Shown here one piece after another: positions 20,506 through 33,487 of a DNA stretch of 64,000 nucleotides. Each line of letters begins with the position of its first letter. Position 1 is the first letter of the stretch. A program made the position numbers and the translations under genes. The stretch spans positions 54,176-118,175 of the forward strand of contig WPIO01000294.1 of assembly GCA_009760855.2 (NCBI GenBank), written 5' to 3'. Below the pieces are notes generated by a model. It did not search any database. It had not been told where the DNA came from and saw only the letters and a program-made list of their open reading frames with translations. The stretch is from Cristatella mucedo. Taxonomy: Eukaryota; Bryozoa; Phylactolaemata; Cristatellidae.

Positions 20506-22706
20506 TGAAAGCAATGCTGACTCTGTGGAGTGATTAGCTCTAAAGCCAGACTGGAACTTACTAGCAAGGTGTGAGGTTTTGAAACATGAGTTTAGCTGGT
20601 CTGCCACAACCCGTTCCAGTGTCTTTGATAGGAATGATAGAAGGGAGACTGGGCGGTAGCTGCTTAAGTTCTCTTGGTCTAGTGTAGCTTTCTTGAGAAG
20701 TGGCCTGACTACAGCTTTTTTGAAAGGTGCTGGCACAGGACCTTAGGCTAATGACCTATTAATGATGTTAGTTATGCATGGCAGCAGCAGATCAATGCAA
20801 CGTAGGAGCAGGACAGTGGGAATATGGTCCAGAGACCTCATTCTCTTCTTTGATTGAGATACGAACTTTAGGACTAGATCACTAGTGACCTGCTTAAATG
20901 CAGATATTGAGGTGCAACCAGGAACTGAGAAACAGCATTCTAGTGGGGAGGTTGTCATCGCAGGGATAGGTTCCCTGATATTGTCTATCTTCTGCTCAAA
21001 GAATCGAGAGAAGCGATCGGCTAGATCATCACAAGGATCATCAGGTAAGGAGCTAATCTGGGAACGGTGAGGAGATGGTTTATTGTCGACATCAGCATTA
21101 TTGGATTGCGCTTTAGTGATTCAACAATGTTTCTATAGAAGCTTGACTTGGCCTTCGCTAGGATCGATTGGTACGACCTACAGTAGTCTTCATATGCCTG
21201 GCGATGGACAGTTAGCCCGGATCTTGTGTATGCTTTTTCAAGCTTTCGTTTATTAGACCTGGCTAGTTTAATGTCACCATAGGCCATCTGGCCGGGGGAG
21301 CACAGTGCACTTAGTCAGTGGTGCAAACGCGTCGAGCGTGTCAGCTAGTGTCGTGTTGTAGCTATCTACCAATGATGACAGATCGGAGGGAGGACAGAGC
21401 AGCAGAAGTGAATCAGATATTCTTGCATGAACAGCATCGATATCAAGGGTCTTGAGGTTTCGCGATTCACACGCTATTTTAGAGGAGGATTTGGGCACAC
21501 ACTGTAGATTGAATGAGATCTGCATGTGGTTAGACATGCAGGATTTGGAAACAATTGGTGATGACAAAGTGCAGTTGTATGAGAAAATCTGCTAGGGTGT
21601 GTGACCGTTGATGGGAGTAGGGCCATGCACATGAGCCACAAAAGACAATGAGTCAGTCAATGCACGAAATTCGGTGCTGAAAGCGTCAGATAGGTTATCA
21701 AAGTGAACTTTGAAATCAACCATAACGAGGAAGGATCAATTTCTTGCACACAGAATCGATATGAGATAGGAGAAATCTGAGACAAAGAAGGATTTTGTAA
21801 CTGGTGGGCGATAGACTACTGCCACTATCGGTAGCTTGTTTTCGGATGAGACCAAGACAATTGATTCAAAAGACTGCTTCGAGGGTACCGCAAATGGCTT
21901 GAAGTTGAATTTCGAGCGCACGATAATTGCAGCTCCACCTCCAGTTTTGATTGATCTAGGGGTGTGAAAGAACGAGAAACTAGATAGAGTAGCGTCTTTA
22001 ATTGTCGGCAGTTTATCGATTTCAGCCAAGTGTCAGTTAGGGCTCGCAGGTCGATACCATTTCCAGACATAAGGTCGCTTATTACCAGAGGTTTATTGCA
22101 CATTGAGCAAGGATTCCAAAGGCAAGCGTCAAGTCTGGCCGATGGAGTTACAACAGGCCCGATGACCACTAAGTTAGAGAGATTTACAGTTACGCATGTG
22201 GGGGAGCATGTGGGGGAGCGTGCTGAGCGGTTCGAGACAATGCTAGGAATACCAAACGAGCGGGTACTCAGCTCCCAGTTTCCGCCCAACGAGCTACGTC
22301 TAAGCTGGCGGTTCCGGCCACTGCTGCGGCTACAGGGTGCTTTCCCTTTGTTAATGCTTAGTTCATGAATCTTAGCAACAAAATTAATATTCTAGGAATG
22401 TATTTGATCTACGATGACGAAGCGATAACAGCTGCTGACGATCATAACTAACAAGCAGGTTACTGGCCGCCGGCGTAACTAAGGCAGCCGCCAGGGGGAT
22501 GTGAGACCCAGCAGCCCGAAGCGATAAGCGTTTAGATGTCCATAGGCACGCAATTTCTTACGCGCTACGGTCAAATAGCAATCAGAATAACTTAAAATTG
22601 GTCTTAGCTGTATCGTTTCCGCATACGATGTTCGCAAGAACTTCGGTTTTCGGAAGAATTCTGCAACGAACACGGATGCACGTTAAAGCACTCTATGTCA
22701 GGAGGC
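20506..22706 (-). mobile_element. LINE-A copy A2, 3'-truncated
   Basis: Read on the minus strand it starts with the same 5' leader as the copy at 51835-55425. It runs through the endonuclease region (frames at 21825-22289, 21736-22029 and 21274-21567) and linker (21021-21287), then into the RT finger region (frames 20743-20958 and 20503-20736, with [20 protein letters not shown] and [16 protein letters not shown]). It stops just before RT motif A. The SDH endonuclease motif reads SNH here. Losing the 3' end is unusual, because incomplete LINE insertion normally loses the 5' end, so a later deletion is likely. Confidence 0.9.
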
Positions 22707-24490
22707 GAGATTGATTAGGTATTTTAGTTGAACTTAATTACGACCTTTGGCCTTACACGTGAGCTGCAGGGCTTAAGCCCACTATCTTGACATCAAAGCC
22801 TAAAAGAAGCCATTTCTGTGGTCTAATGTGAAATCATTGTTTCCGGCTTCTCGAGGCGACTAGCGAGCTTCCTGCTTTGCACCAACAGAGCATCGCCTGC
22901 GGCCTGCACCTGTGCTAAATTGGTAATCTTATGGCCAGTGAGATCTTCTAGATTATTATTATTATAAATAATTCTATCACTTAGATTAATTAGCAACTAG
23001 CATTGGTAAGTTCTAGGCAGCTGCCGTCATTAGTGCACTCTCAACCTCTAGAGTTGTAACAGTCTCAACAAATGAAATTCCGACAAATGCCAGTGCAATC
23101 CGTCGTCAGGAGGTCTGGCGAACTTCTGCATGGGCGCGACACATAACTTCAGGAAATATAAATGGTATTTCCAGCTTATCGCAACTAATATACACTCACA
23201 GAATCCAATTTTTGTATTTTGTATAAAAAATTTAGACCAAAAGCCAGCGCAGTTACGCTAACAATAGCCAATAGACAATAGACACCTCAAGGTTAGGGAC
23301 TTGCTAACTCCACCCCACCTAAACTACCTAGTATTATCAAATAATTCCTCTGCACTCATTTCGTTCCCAGACCTTCACGATACCGTTTATTCAAGGGCAG
23401 AGCCAAGAGCAACCATACTTGCATGCTGACCCTGGGCACATTACCCCCTAAACGTATTATTCTTGTTGCTTATTGAGCATGCTGCCACCAAGCCCTCGAT
23501 TGTTCTTCTTCTTCAGCAATTGTAAATTGTCTAGAAAGCGATTGAGCTATCTGTGGGCGTGTTATGCATTGTAATTATAACAATAATATTTATTGTTATA
23601 AGCCTTTGCATAAAATCTGTGGAAGTGAGTCTAGGAGCGTCGAATCCACAGCTTTTGGAGCCAGCGGACGACCTTAAAGCTACCATCTGTCCAATATAGG
23701 TTTACGCCTGCAAATACTGATTGGGTACCAAGATTCCTGATTAGGGTGAGCGCGTAGCGTATCAGCTACGTGACCGAGGCGGGTGCAGGTAAGTTGGGAA
23801 AACCCTAAAGAGCAGTCTGCCGATGCATCATTGCCAACTTATCAATTGTCTAAAATGTATGTGAGGCCCTTAGAGGCTGATGTCAGTAGAAAAGTGATTG
23901 CAGACTTAAGCTACGGCTTACTGAATTGCAACCACTATGGCTAAAAGCGTAGTGCGGTTTTTCGAAAGTTTTGACGTGTAAGCGGTCCTACCTGCATAAT
24001 GGTCAGGAACCTCTCGCTTCTCCGAGCTGCACTGGTTTGGCCCAGTGGCTAAGTAGCTCGTTCCGACCTAGGCAAAGATGATTGTAGTTACATGAAGCGA
24101 CTGAACGGAGATTATGTTCCGTTAGGACGCTATAAGGATCAGTCTGTGTATGGCGAATAAACTTCAGATATGGCTTCAGACTTTCTGCCTAGATCGATTA
24201 CTTTGAACGTGGAGAATTGCCATACACGGATGTAAACGAGGTCATTCTGGTCATTTGGTATAAAGGCTTTAGGCAGTATGCTTTCTTCACAGAAATCCTT
24301 GGACTGCTTACGTTTCACTTGGAGTGCTGTGATGTCTCTCTCGGCGAAGCTACGTAATTCATTCAGCCGATACAATTTAGGGGTACACTGAACTTACCAG
24401 GCGAATTTTTCACTTAACCAGGATTTGAAAGTGAACACATTCACCAGAAAGCGTTTTCAAATTTAGTCTACCTCATCTAGCCTCCATTCC
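22707..24490 (+). repeat. Repeat T, copy 1
   Basis: Two parts (22707-22985 and 23990-24490) match 36590-37440 in the same order. The about 1 kb between them (22985-23990) has no counterpart in copy 2 and no recognised content beyond AT-rich sequence with short frames. It is either an insertion here or a deletion there. Confidence 0.75.
24021..24141 (+). mobile_element. SINE-I-like copy in repeat T
   Basis: CCGAGCTGC, then TTTGGCCCAGTGGCTAAGTAGCTC, then a decayed B-box part and a CTATAAGGATC tail. The matching copy is at 36901-37050, so this SINE predates the T duplication. A further partial head lies near 24567. Confidence 0.65.
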
Positions 24491-26436
24491 AAGAAGCAGA
24501 AAGACGCGGATTGATGTGTAATTCGCAATACTATCAGCCCTACCTGCGGAATGGTCAGGAATCTCTGGCTTCACCAAGCTGCACTGGTTTGGGACATTTT
24601 TTGAGTTCCACTTTTCCAGACTGGGTGTCATACATGTATGGACCGCCTCGATTAACCACCGGTGCCGTCGCCCTAGCGTTGGAAAGCACCTCCGCCAGCG
24701 TGCCAGCGGTGGCCCGCCGCTGCAGAGAGAAATGTCATCGCCGTGCGGGCAATGCGAATCGACTTCAATTTTAAAGACCAAGCAGGAGCAGCAGGAGCTG
24801 CATTGAAAGGGCAATGCCTGACCGCAATATGACGTTCGATGAGCTTCTGGGCTCGTATCGGCTTTTCGTACGTCGCTAAATTCAGCCTCCGATCACGTGA
24901 TTGGGGCATGAGTCGAGGTAACTTCCAGTTTCCAGCGAAGGTGGTTTGATTTTCTTTTGCAGCTTCTTCTCAGCACGTAATTAGAAGAGGAAATCCAGAA
25001 GTGTATGCCTGCCAAAATGCGTTTCGAAACTCGAATTGTCAATATATTAATGATGCAATGGATTGTTGGAGAGTCGCTCCGGTCGGTAAGTCTCCCTGGT
25101 GGTCCTATCTTCCTACAACCCCACCTGCTCACCCTGGCCCCATCTTTCGACTAGCAAGAATCCTCTGGCGACCCACTCACCTCTCAACTGTACATCATCG
25201 CCTCATCAACGAAGCGCGGGTGGTCCGAGTGGCACTGGGGGCTTGCCGGCCTATCGACGTCGCGGGCGGCGGGCGTCGAAGGAGAATTTCGAAATCGAAA
25301 TCACCTGCCGCCCGCTCGTTCCCTGCGCGGGTATCCGACGCTGCGAACGCGCTCGCGTAGCCGGGTGGCTCAGCTGTTTGTTATAAGCACCGTTAAGCCA
25401 CACGCAGCCGACGATTACTGCGAGCCCCTCCAGTGATAGGCATGAATTTCCTGGGAGCTTGGTCGTCTCAGCGTTGGTATCGAGGCGGAGCGGTGCTTGA
25501 CAGCGACTACTTTAACGGATGGCGCTCGGTTTACGTCGCGTGCGACCGAACAGCGAATGTTTAGTGAATTTTGTCGATGAGTACTGCCGCGAACGCGCAG
25601 CGGCAGCAGGGATCGGTCTTTCTTGAATTACCGCGTCCCCGTTCCTAATGGAATTCTTCGCGGGGCTCAAATTGCGGCTGCACTAAGCGCTATGCGTTTA
25701 CGGCTTATCGTCGAAGTTTTGCGGCATTCCGCAAAAACATTCCGCAACAGAAGGTACTGCCTCCAAAGGATTTGTGGTTCGTCCTCGCTCGATAGGCGTT
25801 TCGGCGCAGGGCGCGAATATTGGGGTTTGGGCTGAGCTCGTATGCGTTTTTGGCTCATCCGCGATATTTCGTGGCATTCCGCACGCGAAAGCTCTTGAAA
25901 TGGGCTATCGAGTTTTGCTCGTTTGCCGTTCCGCTCTGCCACGCTGCTCCATCCATTGCAATAGGGAACCGTGTTAAGAGTTTTCTTCAGACCAATCTTG
26001 CACCATTAGGCTAGCGCAGTGTTCTTGGTGAAACGAGTCAATGAGCCTCGCACGGGCGCCGCCCTAAGCTTACAGTGGTTCACTAAATCAGCTGAATATT
26101 GCGACTGTGTGAAGCTCAAATAGAGTTGGCGTATCGCTCAGCGAATCCACTTAATATCACAGCGTACCGCATGCGAAATCCAGACGGACAGACTGCAAAA
26201 GTAATTTGGCGCATGCAGCGAGCGGGATGCTGTACAATCGTTCGAGAGCGGTAACCGCGTGGAGTAATTTTGCAGTATTCTTTTTCGAGAGGGCGACGCA
26301 CAGGAAACGCCGAGAAATTTTGCGGGGACGCTCTAAGGCAGGTGGCTGTATAGCTCTCAAAAACTGTTATAGCATTTGCCCAACTCTTGCGTAACGGAAT
26401 TGTAATAGATCATAGTGGTTGTCTGCGGATCGCGGT

Positions 26437-26560
26437 TTTTCGCGGCACTCGCATAGCAGGCGCCGCCGAAGAATGGGGGTGCAGCTGATGGCGGCGGCGG
26501 CGAGATTCCGACGATTCGGTCGATGCGTCATCGGAATAGCCGCAGTAAGTGCTCCAATCC
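26437..26560 (-). pseudogene. Exon-like frame in composite C, copy 1
   Basis: The minus-strand frame reads LDWSTYCGYSDDASTESSE and then SSAAPAMRVPRK. The same words occur in frame at 33824-34216 and 41945-42143. Function is unknown; the acidic Ser/Asp-rich stretch has no assigned domain. The portion before LDWS that is shared by the other two copies is deleted here. Confidence 0.4.
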
Positions 26561-28183
26561 AGGGCTCCAATCCGTTTGATTGAATAATTGTGAGTTCGCT
26601 TTCGCGTGCTGGAGTTGTGACCGCTATCAGGAACCAATTGACGTTCTACGTTTGCTGCGAGCTTAAAGCGCTCAGAAGGAGATTTAGTTCTCTTTTACGG
26701 GACTATATGAAGCCCGCATGGTTATTGAATAAAAGCTCATCTGTCTTGGCAATTGAGACACCTTCTTTCTTCACTTTCCTGCCTGGATGAACCGAGATAC
26801 CGAGATGTAGTTCGGCCATTTATATCGTGCCCCGTTGTGACAGTAGCGTCTGCCGACCTCCCATCACGGCCGACGTCATTGCCTCTGCACATCCGAAAAA
26901 CCAAGTCAAGCTTGTGGTTAGCCAAGCGCCAGACTGCCAAACGGCCTTGCACATGGTTGACTGGATGTTAGGCTGTACAGTGGCCGGATTTCGGAGTGCA
27001 GAGACTGTTTGAAAATAAAAGAGGCATTTTGTGGCTTGATTGCGGAATTTCAAGACTGCTTGAAAAGAAAAAGGGGCTGGACTATGAATTGCTAAGGCTA
27101 CGATTAGCTGTGAGAGGCTGGATTGAGGAGTATGAATGTTAGGATAACGGTGGCTAATGCACAGCCACTGAGAAGCTATACGTTCAATTGTGCCCGCGCC
27201 TGACAACAGATACAGTTGGCAGTACTAAACAATAATTAAATATTTTTGGTGCACTTTGGAACACCTAAATCACTTTTTAGTCAGTTACCATGTGCTGAGA
27301 AGGAAGCACGATTCACTAAATGAGTTATAACATGCACAATTTCAGCACTTATTAGTACATGAAGGACAATTCATGCGAATAGAGCACATGACGAGAAAAG
27401 TAGTCTTATTTCGAAACTTTTTAGTTTTTGAGAAACGTCTCCTAATGGCAAGCAAGAGCCAGAAAAGGAAGGAACTTAAACATAGATGAAAGATCCTTTG
27501 ATTCGAGGCAGTGTCTTGGACTCGATATGCTGCTCGAGAGAGAGGCAGTGGGAGTCGACCATCAATTCTCGATCGCACACCTCAAACAGATGCATTAGCT
27601 AGAACGAGGCGCCCTTATCCTAAGCAGAACGGCAGAGTTGTTAAATAACACTGTCAGCTTTTTCCACAATCTTCTTACCATTCATTGTGCTTGTCGCAAG
27701 AAACTACTCAAGAACTAGACGCAGCAAAGCCTCCGCCGTTCGAAAATGCACACCGGGTGCCTCCGACTTCGAGATCCGGTCTCAGTTGGCCTCGGGCCAG
27801 CACTTCACGAAGCAGTGACGAGCTCGCACCGACCGGCGCCTCAGCTGCTTGGATTGATGCCAGCGAATCGCTACTGAGCAGTGGGCACTTCAGCTGACAC
27901 GCCTGCGATCTATGCCCATCGTAGGTGCTCTTTTGATCGTCTGCCCAGCAGATGCTGGCGGTGGTCCGTCTCTTCTCGGCGTCGCTCAGCGAGATTGGCT
28001 CCTCCTCCTCCGCCTCATAGGGGCGCCAAGGTCGGAGCGAGCATCGGCCGCATGTGCGGCTTCCACTCTAGCTCCTACCAGTCTGCGACATCACGTGACA
28101 TTCAAAGCGCCACCCGGCGAAACGTCGCTTGGCCACCATTCCAGAAAATAAAATTAATAAATAAGTAAATCCTAGCTTATTAA

Positions 28184-28331
28184 ACAGCCTCTTTTTATAT
28201 AGCGACAGAAGAGCCTTTACGGCTATCACCACCACTTGCTGTGGCGATAAAGGATCGACCACCGCAGGAATCGAACCCACGACCTCGGGCCCGAAAACGT
28301 GAAAGCAAACACCTTACCTGCGTGCCGAAGC
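28184..28331 (-). mobile_element. SINE-II, minus strand
   Basis: On the minus strand there is a tRNA-like head (GCACGCAGGTAAGGTGTTTGC), a B box (GGGTTCGATTCC), GGTCGATCCTTTATCGCC, a short self-complementary TAGCCGTAAAGGCT, and a CGCTATATAAAAAG end. The copies of composite C at about 45705 and 58665 lack it. Confidence 0.85.
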
Positions 28332-28562
28332 TGACCTTGCACTTTGGCCGGGCTGCCGGCGAATCAAGCTGCACAACTAAAGCGTGTAGCCTCGCTCGGC
28401 TGGACCACGGCCGGACTCGGACTCGGACTGTAGGCCTGAGCGCCGCTGCTCCGGTGGCAGTCTGCCTCTGTCCTTCAGGCGCTACCCGCGGGGTCATGCT
28501 GGGTCACCACGGTTACTGTCGTTAGGCTACCGGTGCTCAGCGACGGAGCGAATCGGTCGCTA

Positions 28563-28748
28563 CATTTGCATACTGACCCTGTGCATGTCACCCCTAACCA
28601 CATTATTCATTTTGTTTGTTTTTCAAGCATGATTTTACTTACTATTCTATTGCGTATCACTTTGCAGCAAATGTAAAGCGCCTAGAAAGAGATTAAGTTC
28701 TCTGAGGGCGCTTTATCAAGTGCAATATTATTATTATTATTATTATTA
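28563..28748 (+). mobile_element. LINE-A 3' end, 5'-truncated insertion
   Basis: The last about 185 bp of LINE-A, matching 63800-64000, including the TAAAGCGCC...GGGCGCTTTA hairpin and a (TTA)n end. The equivalent composite-C site near 58440 reads straight through (CGGTCGCTAC|GTTC), so this is a filled/empty pair with at most a few bases of target duplication. Confidence 0.9.
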
Positions 28749-29093
28749 CGTTCGGTCGCTGTCCAGTAGCGGCGAAGCTCCTGGGGGCGGGACGAATGAG
28801 CCGACCCAGCGACGCGTGTTGTGTGCGCCTGTGGCTTCTCGGCCGCGAGGTCTGCCCCGCCTGCGGCGGATGGCTGAGCCCTTGACGTAAGCATGTGGCC
28901 CACCGCAGAGGCACTCCAGTATCTGTGGTGAGTCAGTCAGCCCCCCCCCCCAGCTCGTGTATATATACTCTAGGGAATAAAGACGAGAGTCCATTCACTG
29001 CTTGTTCACTGCTCAAATTCGCCTGCTTGCGTCTTCGTGTCTTCGTGAGACTCCACTAGCATTACTGCAGCTGGTGACACAGTAACGTAACAT
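28749..29093 (+). repeat. Composite C right end, possibly LTR-like
   Basis: The left part matches inverted 58247-58440. The right part holds a TATATATACTC box, an AATAAA about 20 bp later, and ends with GGTGACACAGTAACGTAACA. This order, TATA then AATAAA then a TGGTGAC string, resembles the end of a Gypsy-type LTR and primer-binding site. No paired LTR and no gag-pol were found, so this is only a suggestion. Confidence 0.35.
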
Positions 29094-30726
29094 GCGTCAG
29101 CTTGTTCCTCTAGAGAAGGGCGTCCCGGTCTACAGCAGTCTCTCCCTGAAAACCTGGAAGTCGGGGTCTGCTCGTGGCGAAACAGACGCGGCAGCCTGTT
29201 CCTCTAATGGAGAAACAAGGTCCCAAGTCATATAGTAATCACCTCTGTGAAAAAATACATCGCTGTGCTCGTAAGGATATTGCATGTGTTAATAATTTTC
29301 TGAGAAATGGGATTCAGTTTAATTTATAAGAGCATTTCTTATAACCGCTCCGCCGACGCTGCTGGCGACAGTGCCTCCGGCGACGCAAATAGGTTTTCGG
29401 GCAACATTTAGAGTCTCTCCGACACAGGCCGCGCCTGTGCAGGTGGCTTAGCAGCTGCTGAGCATTTGCTAGCTGCAGTGCAGCTCAGCTTTGCTCAAAG
29501 TTACCAAGCGTGCGCCCGGTGTGGTGTGGTTCGGCATGCAGAACGCTGGTCCAGGACAGCGCCAACGGTTTATTGCACAAGGCACGGAGCAGCAAGACGC
29601 ACGACTGCTTTTGCCCCTTTCTTACACTCGTGTCTCCCTCCTCCCCTCCTCCGGCCCACCATCTCACCACCAGCCGGTTACCGGCCTGTGCATATCCCAC
29701 ATCACAGGCGGACCACAGCTGTGCACCGGCCGACACAGATGGTGAATCCACCATCTGGCCACCAGTGGGTTACCGGCCTGTGTCGATGCCACATCACAGG
29801 CTCATCAGAGGAGCCGGCATACAATACATACATACACACGTACTTACGAACTACACGCTCCCTTGACCTTAAGGTCACAAGTCAGGAGCCGGCATACAAT
29901 ACATACATACATACGAACTACAGTGCGTGAGCTAGGCTGACGTCAGACCCTGCATCAGCCCGATTGGCCGCAGGTGAAAGGCCTGTGTGCACGTGCACCA
30001 TGCCAGTGTCGCCTCAAGCTGCCCCGCCTTCCTAAACGCTTTCCTTGACACCCGGTAGTTTAACTGGGGTGAGAAGACGTGAAACGTGGTGCGAAGGCAG
30101 GCGTGGAGGGAGTACGAAGCTCATGAAACAGCTCTTTGATCTCATAGCCAGCTTTGACGGTCTTTCATGACGACTCTGACTTTGCTTATGTTTCGAAGCT
30201 GCTTCTTGCCCTGATCAAAGTTTAAATTGGTCCTAGAAGCACGGCAGAAGTGATTGATAGCAGCCATACTCAGCTCTGCATACGCGAGAGGTTTCAGTAT
30301 ACAGAGCCCTTTCAGCAGCCGGCCGCCATCACGCTGCAGCCGTCGGCATGCAGCTCACACAGCGCCGCACGCCCGGGCCCATGCCACCAGCATGGCGGCG
30401 CGCGAGCACACGCTCTCGTCGAGCACGAGATTCTGGGTCGTCACGTCGCCACGAGGCAGCCGCCGCCGCCGGCGAGCGCCGCTCAAAGGCGCGTACAGCC
30501 GCCCTGCCCGAGCGAGTTGTTTCGCAGGCTTAGGCGCCGCAGCGTGCGGTCGCAGCCGAGCCCGACCGCCGGCGCCGCTCGACGTTGCTGGTACGGTAGA
30601 TCATCTTCGGCAGCACAGCCTGGAAAGACTCGGTAACCAGTTCCTGCCAGCAAGGGAGGAGCCACTACTTTCATCGGGAGGGGGCTCAACCACCAAAGTT
30701 TATGTAGATATATATACAAATTACAT
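29094..30726. other. No gene recognised; GC-rich frames
   Basis: Several overlapping frames (29466-29930, 30250-30636, 30254-30778) lie in GC-rich or C-rich sequence and have no domain-like pattern. Around 29665-29925 short words recur (GGTTACCGGCCTGTG, and AGGAGCCGGCATACAATACA twice), showing local duplication. No homologue elsewhere in the window was seen to support coding. Confidence 0.4.
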
Positions 30727-30751
30727 ATATACACACACACACACACACACG
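30727..30751. repeat. (AC)n microsatellite
   Basis: ATATATACACACACAC... run, preceded by TATATA sequence. Confidence 0.9.
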
Positions 30752-31204
30752 GGCAGATTCTGCAAATTTTTATGTTAAAAGTGAGAATTTTAAGTTGGCA
30801 CTGCCAGACCCCTGATTAATAGAAAACTCTAGCGTACAATTATAGTGTCTATTTGACAAGAACTCAGCGATAGTTGATTGAGTGAAATTAAAGCATAATA
30901 GCCAAGCACCAGACTGCCAAACGGCCTTACACATGGCAGACGGGAAGTTAGGCTGTACAGGAGCCGGATTTCTGAGTGCTGAGACTGCTTAAAAATAATA
31001 GAGGCATTTGGTGGCTGGATTGCGGAATTCAAGGACTGCTTGAAAATAAAAGAGGCTGGACTATGAATTGCTTAGGCTAGGATTAGCTGGAAGAGGGAGG
31101 ATTGAGGAGGATGAAGACTGTTTGAATAACGAGGCTGAATTTAGGAATGCGCTTGCCTCTTTTACGGCATGCACTACATTGACCAGTCTTAAATGCCCTT
31201 CGAT

Positions 31205-32147
31205 CCTGGATGTCGGAAAACTTCCTGAAATTAAATGACGATAAAATCGAACTGCTTCTCATAGTACACCCTAAGCGTGTGGCTGGATTAAAAGGCTTTG
31301 CTGTTCTAATAGGTGATGCTATTGTGCGACCTTCACCACGTGCTCGTAATCTAGGTGTCGTGTTCGACAGCTGCTTCAATTTCAAAAGCTTCATTCACAA
31401 GACTGCCTCTACAGCTAGCCATCACATCCGATCCCTATCCAAGATTAGAAGCTGTCTCCCACAGTGGCTTGTAAAAAATTTAACTAGCTCTTTAGTTCTG
31501 TCTCGGCTTGATAATTGTAATTCCCTTTTGGCTGGGCTACCAAAGAAAGCTATTATGCCACTACCGCGGACTATGAATATGGCTGCAAGGCTGGTCTTCA
31601 AGTCCCAGCGGTTTGAGTACGTGTCACCTTTGCTAAAAGAGCTAGGATGGTTGCCGGTTCAGCAAAGGATACAGAACAAAGTTCTTACGCTGACCCACAA
31701 GGCCAAGGCCACGGTTTGGCTCCTTCGTACCTAGCCGAACTGCTGCATCAGTTTCAGCCTGTTCGTGCCCTCAGGTCCTGTGTGGACAATAAATTAGCTG
31801 TCCCATTCCTCCGCTTAAAGACAGTTGGCGACAGAAGCTTTAGCTCTGCAGGTCCTAGACTGTGGAACGCGCTTCCACAATTCTTACGCAACGACATCTA
31901 CTCTCCAACTGCCGACTATGGCACATCTTTTTCAGCGGTCCTGAACTGCTACTTCCATGCTACTCACTACCTCAACTGCTCTCCTAACTCTGCTATGCTT
32001 CCCACTTTCTCTTTGTTGCGTGAGACGAAGTCTGTTGGCTACCGAATGCGTACCGAAAGCCGCTTAGGCTGTGAGTGAGCTATACAAAACTCTCCTGCGT
32101 AACACCCACATGGTCTTTATGACTTTGTGGAGTTACTGACGGAGATA
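31205..32147 (+). mobile_element. LINE-B copy, longest in window (5'-truncated)
   Basis: The RT C-terminal frame begins WMSENFLKLNDDKIELLL at about 31208 and continues through ARNLGVVFDSCFNF, SRLDNCNSLLAGLP, and LGWLPVQQRIQNKVLTLTHK. A frame change near 31705 shifts to 31647-32078, with RSFSSAGPRLWNALPQFLRN. The palm motifs A to C are absent because of 5' truncation. The 3' UTR carries GCCGCTTAGGCTGTGAG and ends GGAGTTACTGACGGAGATAC. The C-terminal pattern is that of CR1/L2-like elements. It is distinct from LINE-A in sequence and tail. Confidence 0.85.
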
Positions 32148-32299
32148 CAAAGTCAAAAAACGCCAACCGATGCAAGCGATTTACGTTGGATGTTTTTTCT
32201 ACGTGCCTAGACAGTACATGTGTCGCTGATTTCCTCTCCAAGCTAAGCCTAGTGTGGAGTTGAAACAATTTATTCAGTGCTTAGGCCACTCTGTCTGTC

Positions 32300-32790
<491 letters not shown>

Positions 32791-32861
32791 TTCGTCTTGT
32801 TATGTCTCTTTCCCCTCTACCCTTTATTCTTTAGCGAGTCCTTCGCTGGAGATGCAGAATA

Positions 32862-32863
32862 AC

Positions 32864-32897
<34 letters not shown>

Positions 32898-32966
32898 GTG
32901 CACTTGATAAAGCGCCCTCAGAGAACTCAATCTCTTTCTACGAGCCTTACATTTTTTGCAAAGGAA
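32862..32966 (-). mobile_element. LINE-A 3' tail, minus strand
   Basis: (AAT)n followed by GTGCACTTGATAAAGCGCCC and CTCAATCTCTTTCTA: the LINE-A hairpin tail read backwards, about 100 bp, at the edge of the composite-C fragment. Confidence 0.9.
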
Positions 32967-33487
32967 AACGCTATTGAACGGTTTTATTTAAACGACGGTA
33001 CCGCCCCTGATCGGCAGCCCAGCCTCCAGAGATTCTGGTGGTCTGCCGGCCGGGGGCGGAGCGCGATAGCTCGTCCCTAGCCCGCGAGCTAACGGCGGGC
33101 GAGGTCGATCACGTCCACCCTCCGCGAGAACGCGCCGACGGCTTACTCGACTACCAGCGCGCCGAGCGCGTCCGCTCGAGCGCGGCGCCTGACAAATTAG
33201 CCTTCCGTCCGAAGAGGTCGCCCAGTCGTAGGACGACTGTTGAGCCAGCACTAGGCGGCGCACACTGGCGCCCGCAAAGCGACGACGCGTAAACCGCGAA
33301 GTCACGATGCCGCTACTGCATCCAAGTGCCAGCCGCTGTCGAGGGTCTCTTAAATGTCACGTTGTGCCACCCCCGCCGCCATAACTATTTTAACTGTTCG
33401 CGGGAGTGTCGACATGTGCGTTACGCCGGAGGCGTCGGCCGGGCGCTGCTCGATGTTGGAGCGAATAACGGGACGTAATCTAACGTC
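32967..33487. other. GC-rich segment, no gene recognised
   Basis: CpG-dense sequence with overlapping arginine-rich frames on both strands (32988-33305, 33038-33292). No motif or second copy supports coding. Confidence 0.4.

Larger units (their letters stand above)
24491..28562 (+). repeat. Composite repeat C, copy 1
   Basis: This is the most continuous copy of a large repeated segment. Left part (24540-25130) matches 38560-39320. Core (25130-26570) matches 35340-36340 and 40440-42085. The next part (26590-27160) matches 42840-43190 plus 43520-43740. The right part (27190-28560) matches 44650-45940 and, inverted, 58440-59890. It lacks the CT-rich block found in the other copies and a piece equivalent to about 42085-42826. 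No continuous long gene is visible, but see the exon-like frame at 26437-26560. Confidence 0.8.

Noticed and set aside
30250-30778. Overlapping frames of 128 and 174 codons
   Set aside because: GC-rich composition, no motif, and the second frame runs into a CA repeat; no second copy to test.
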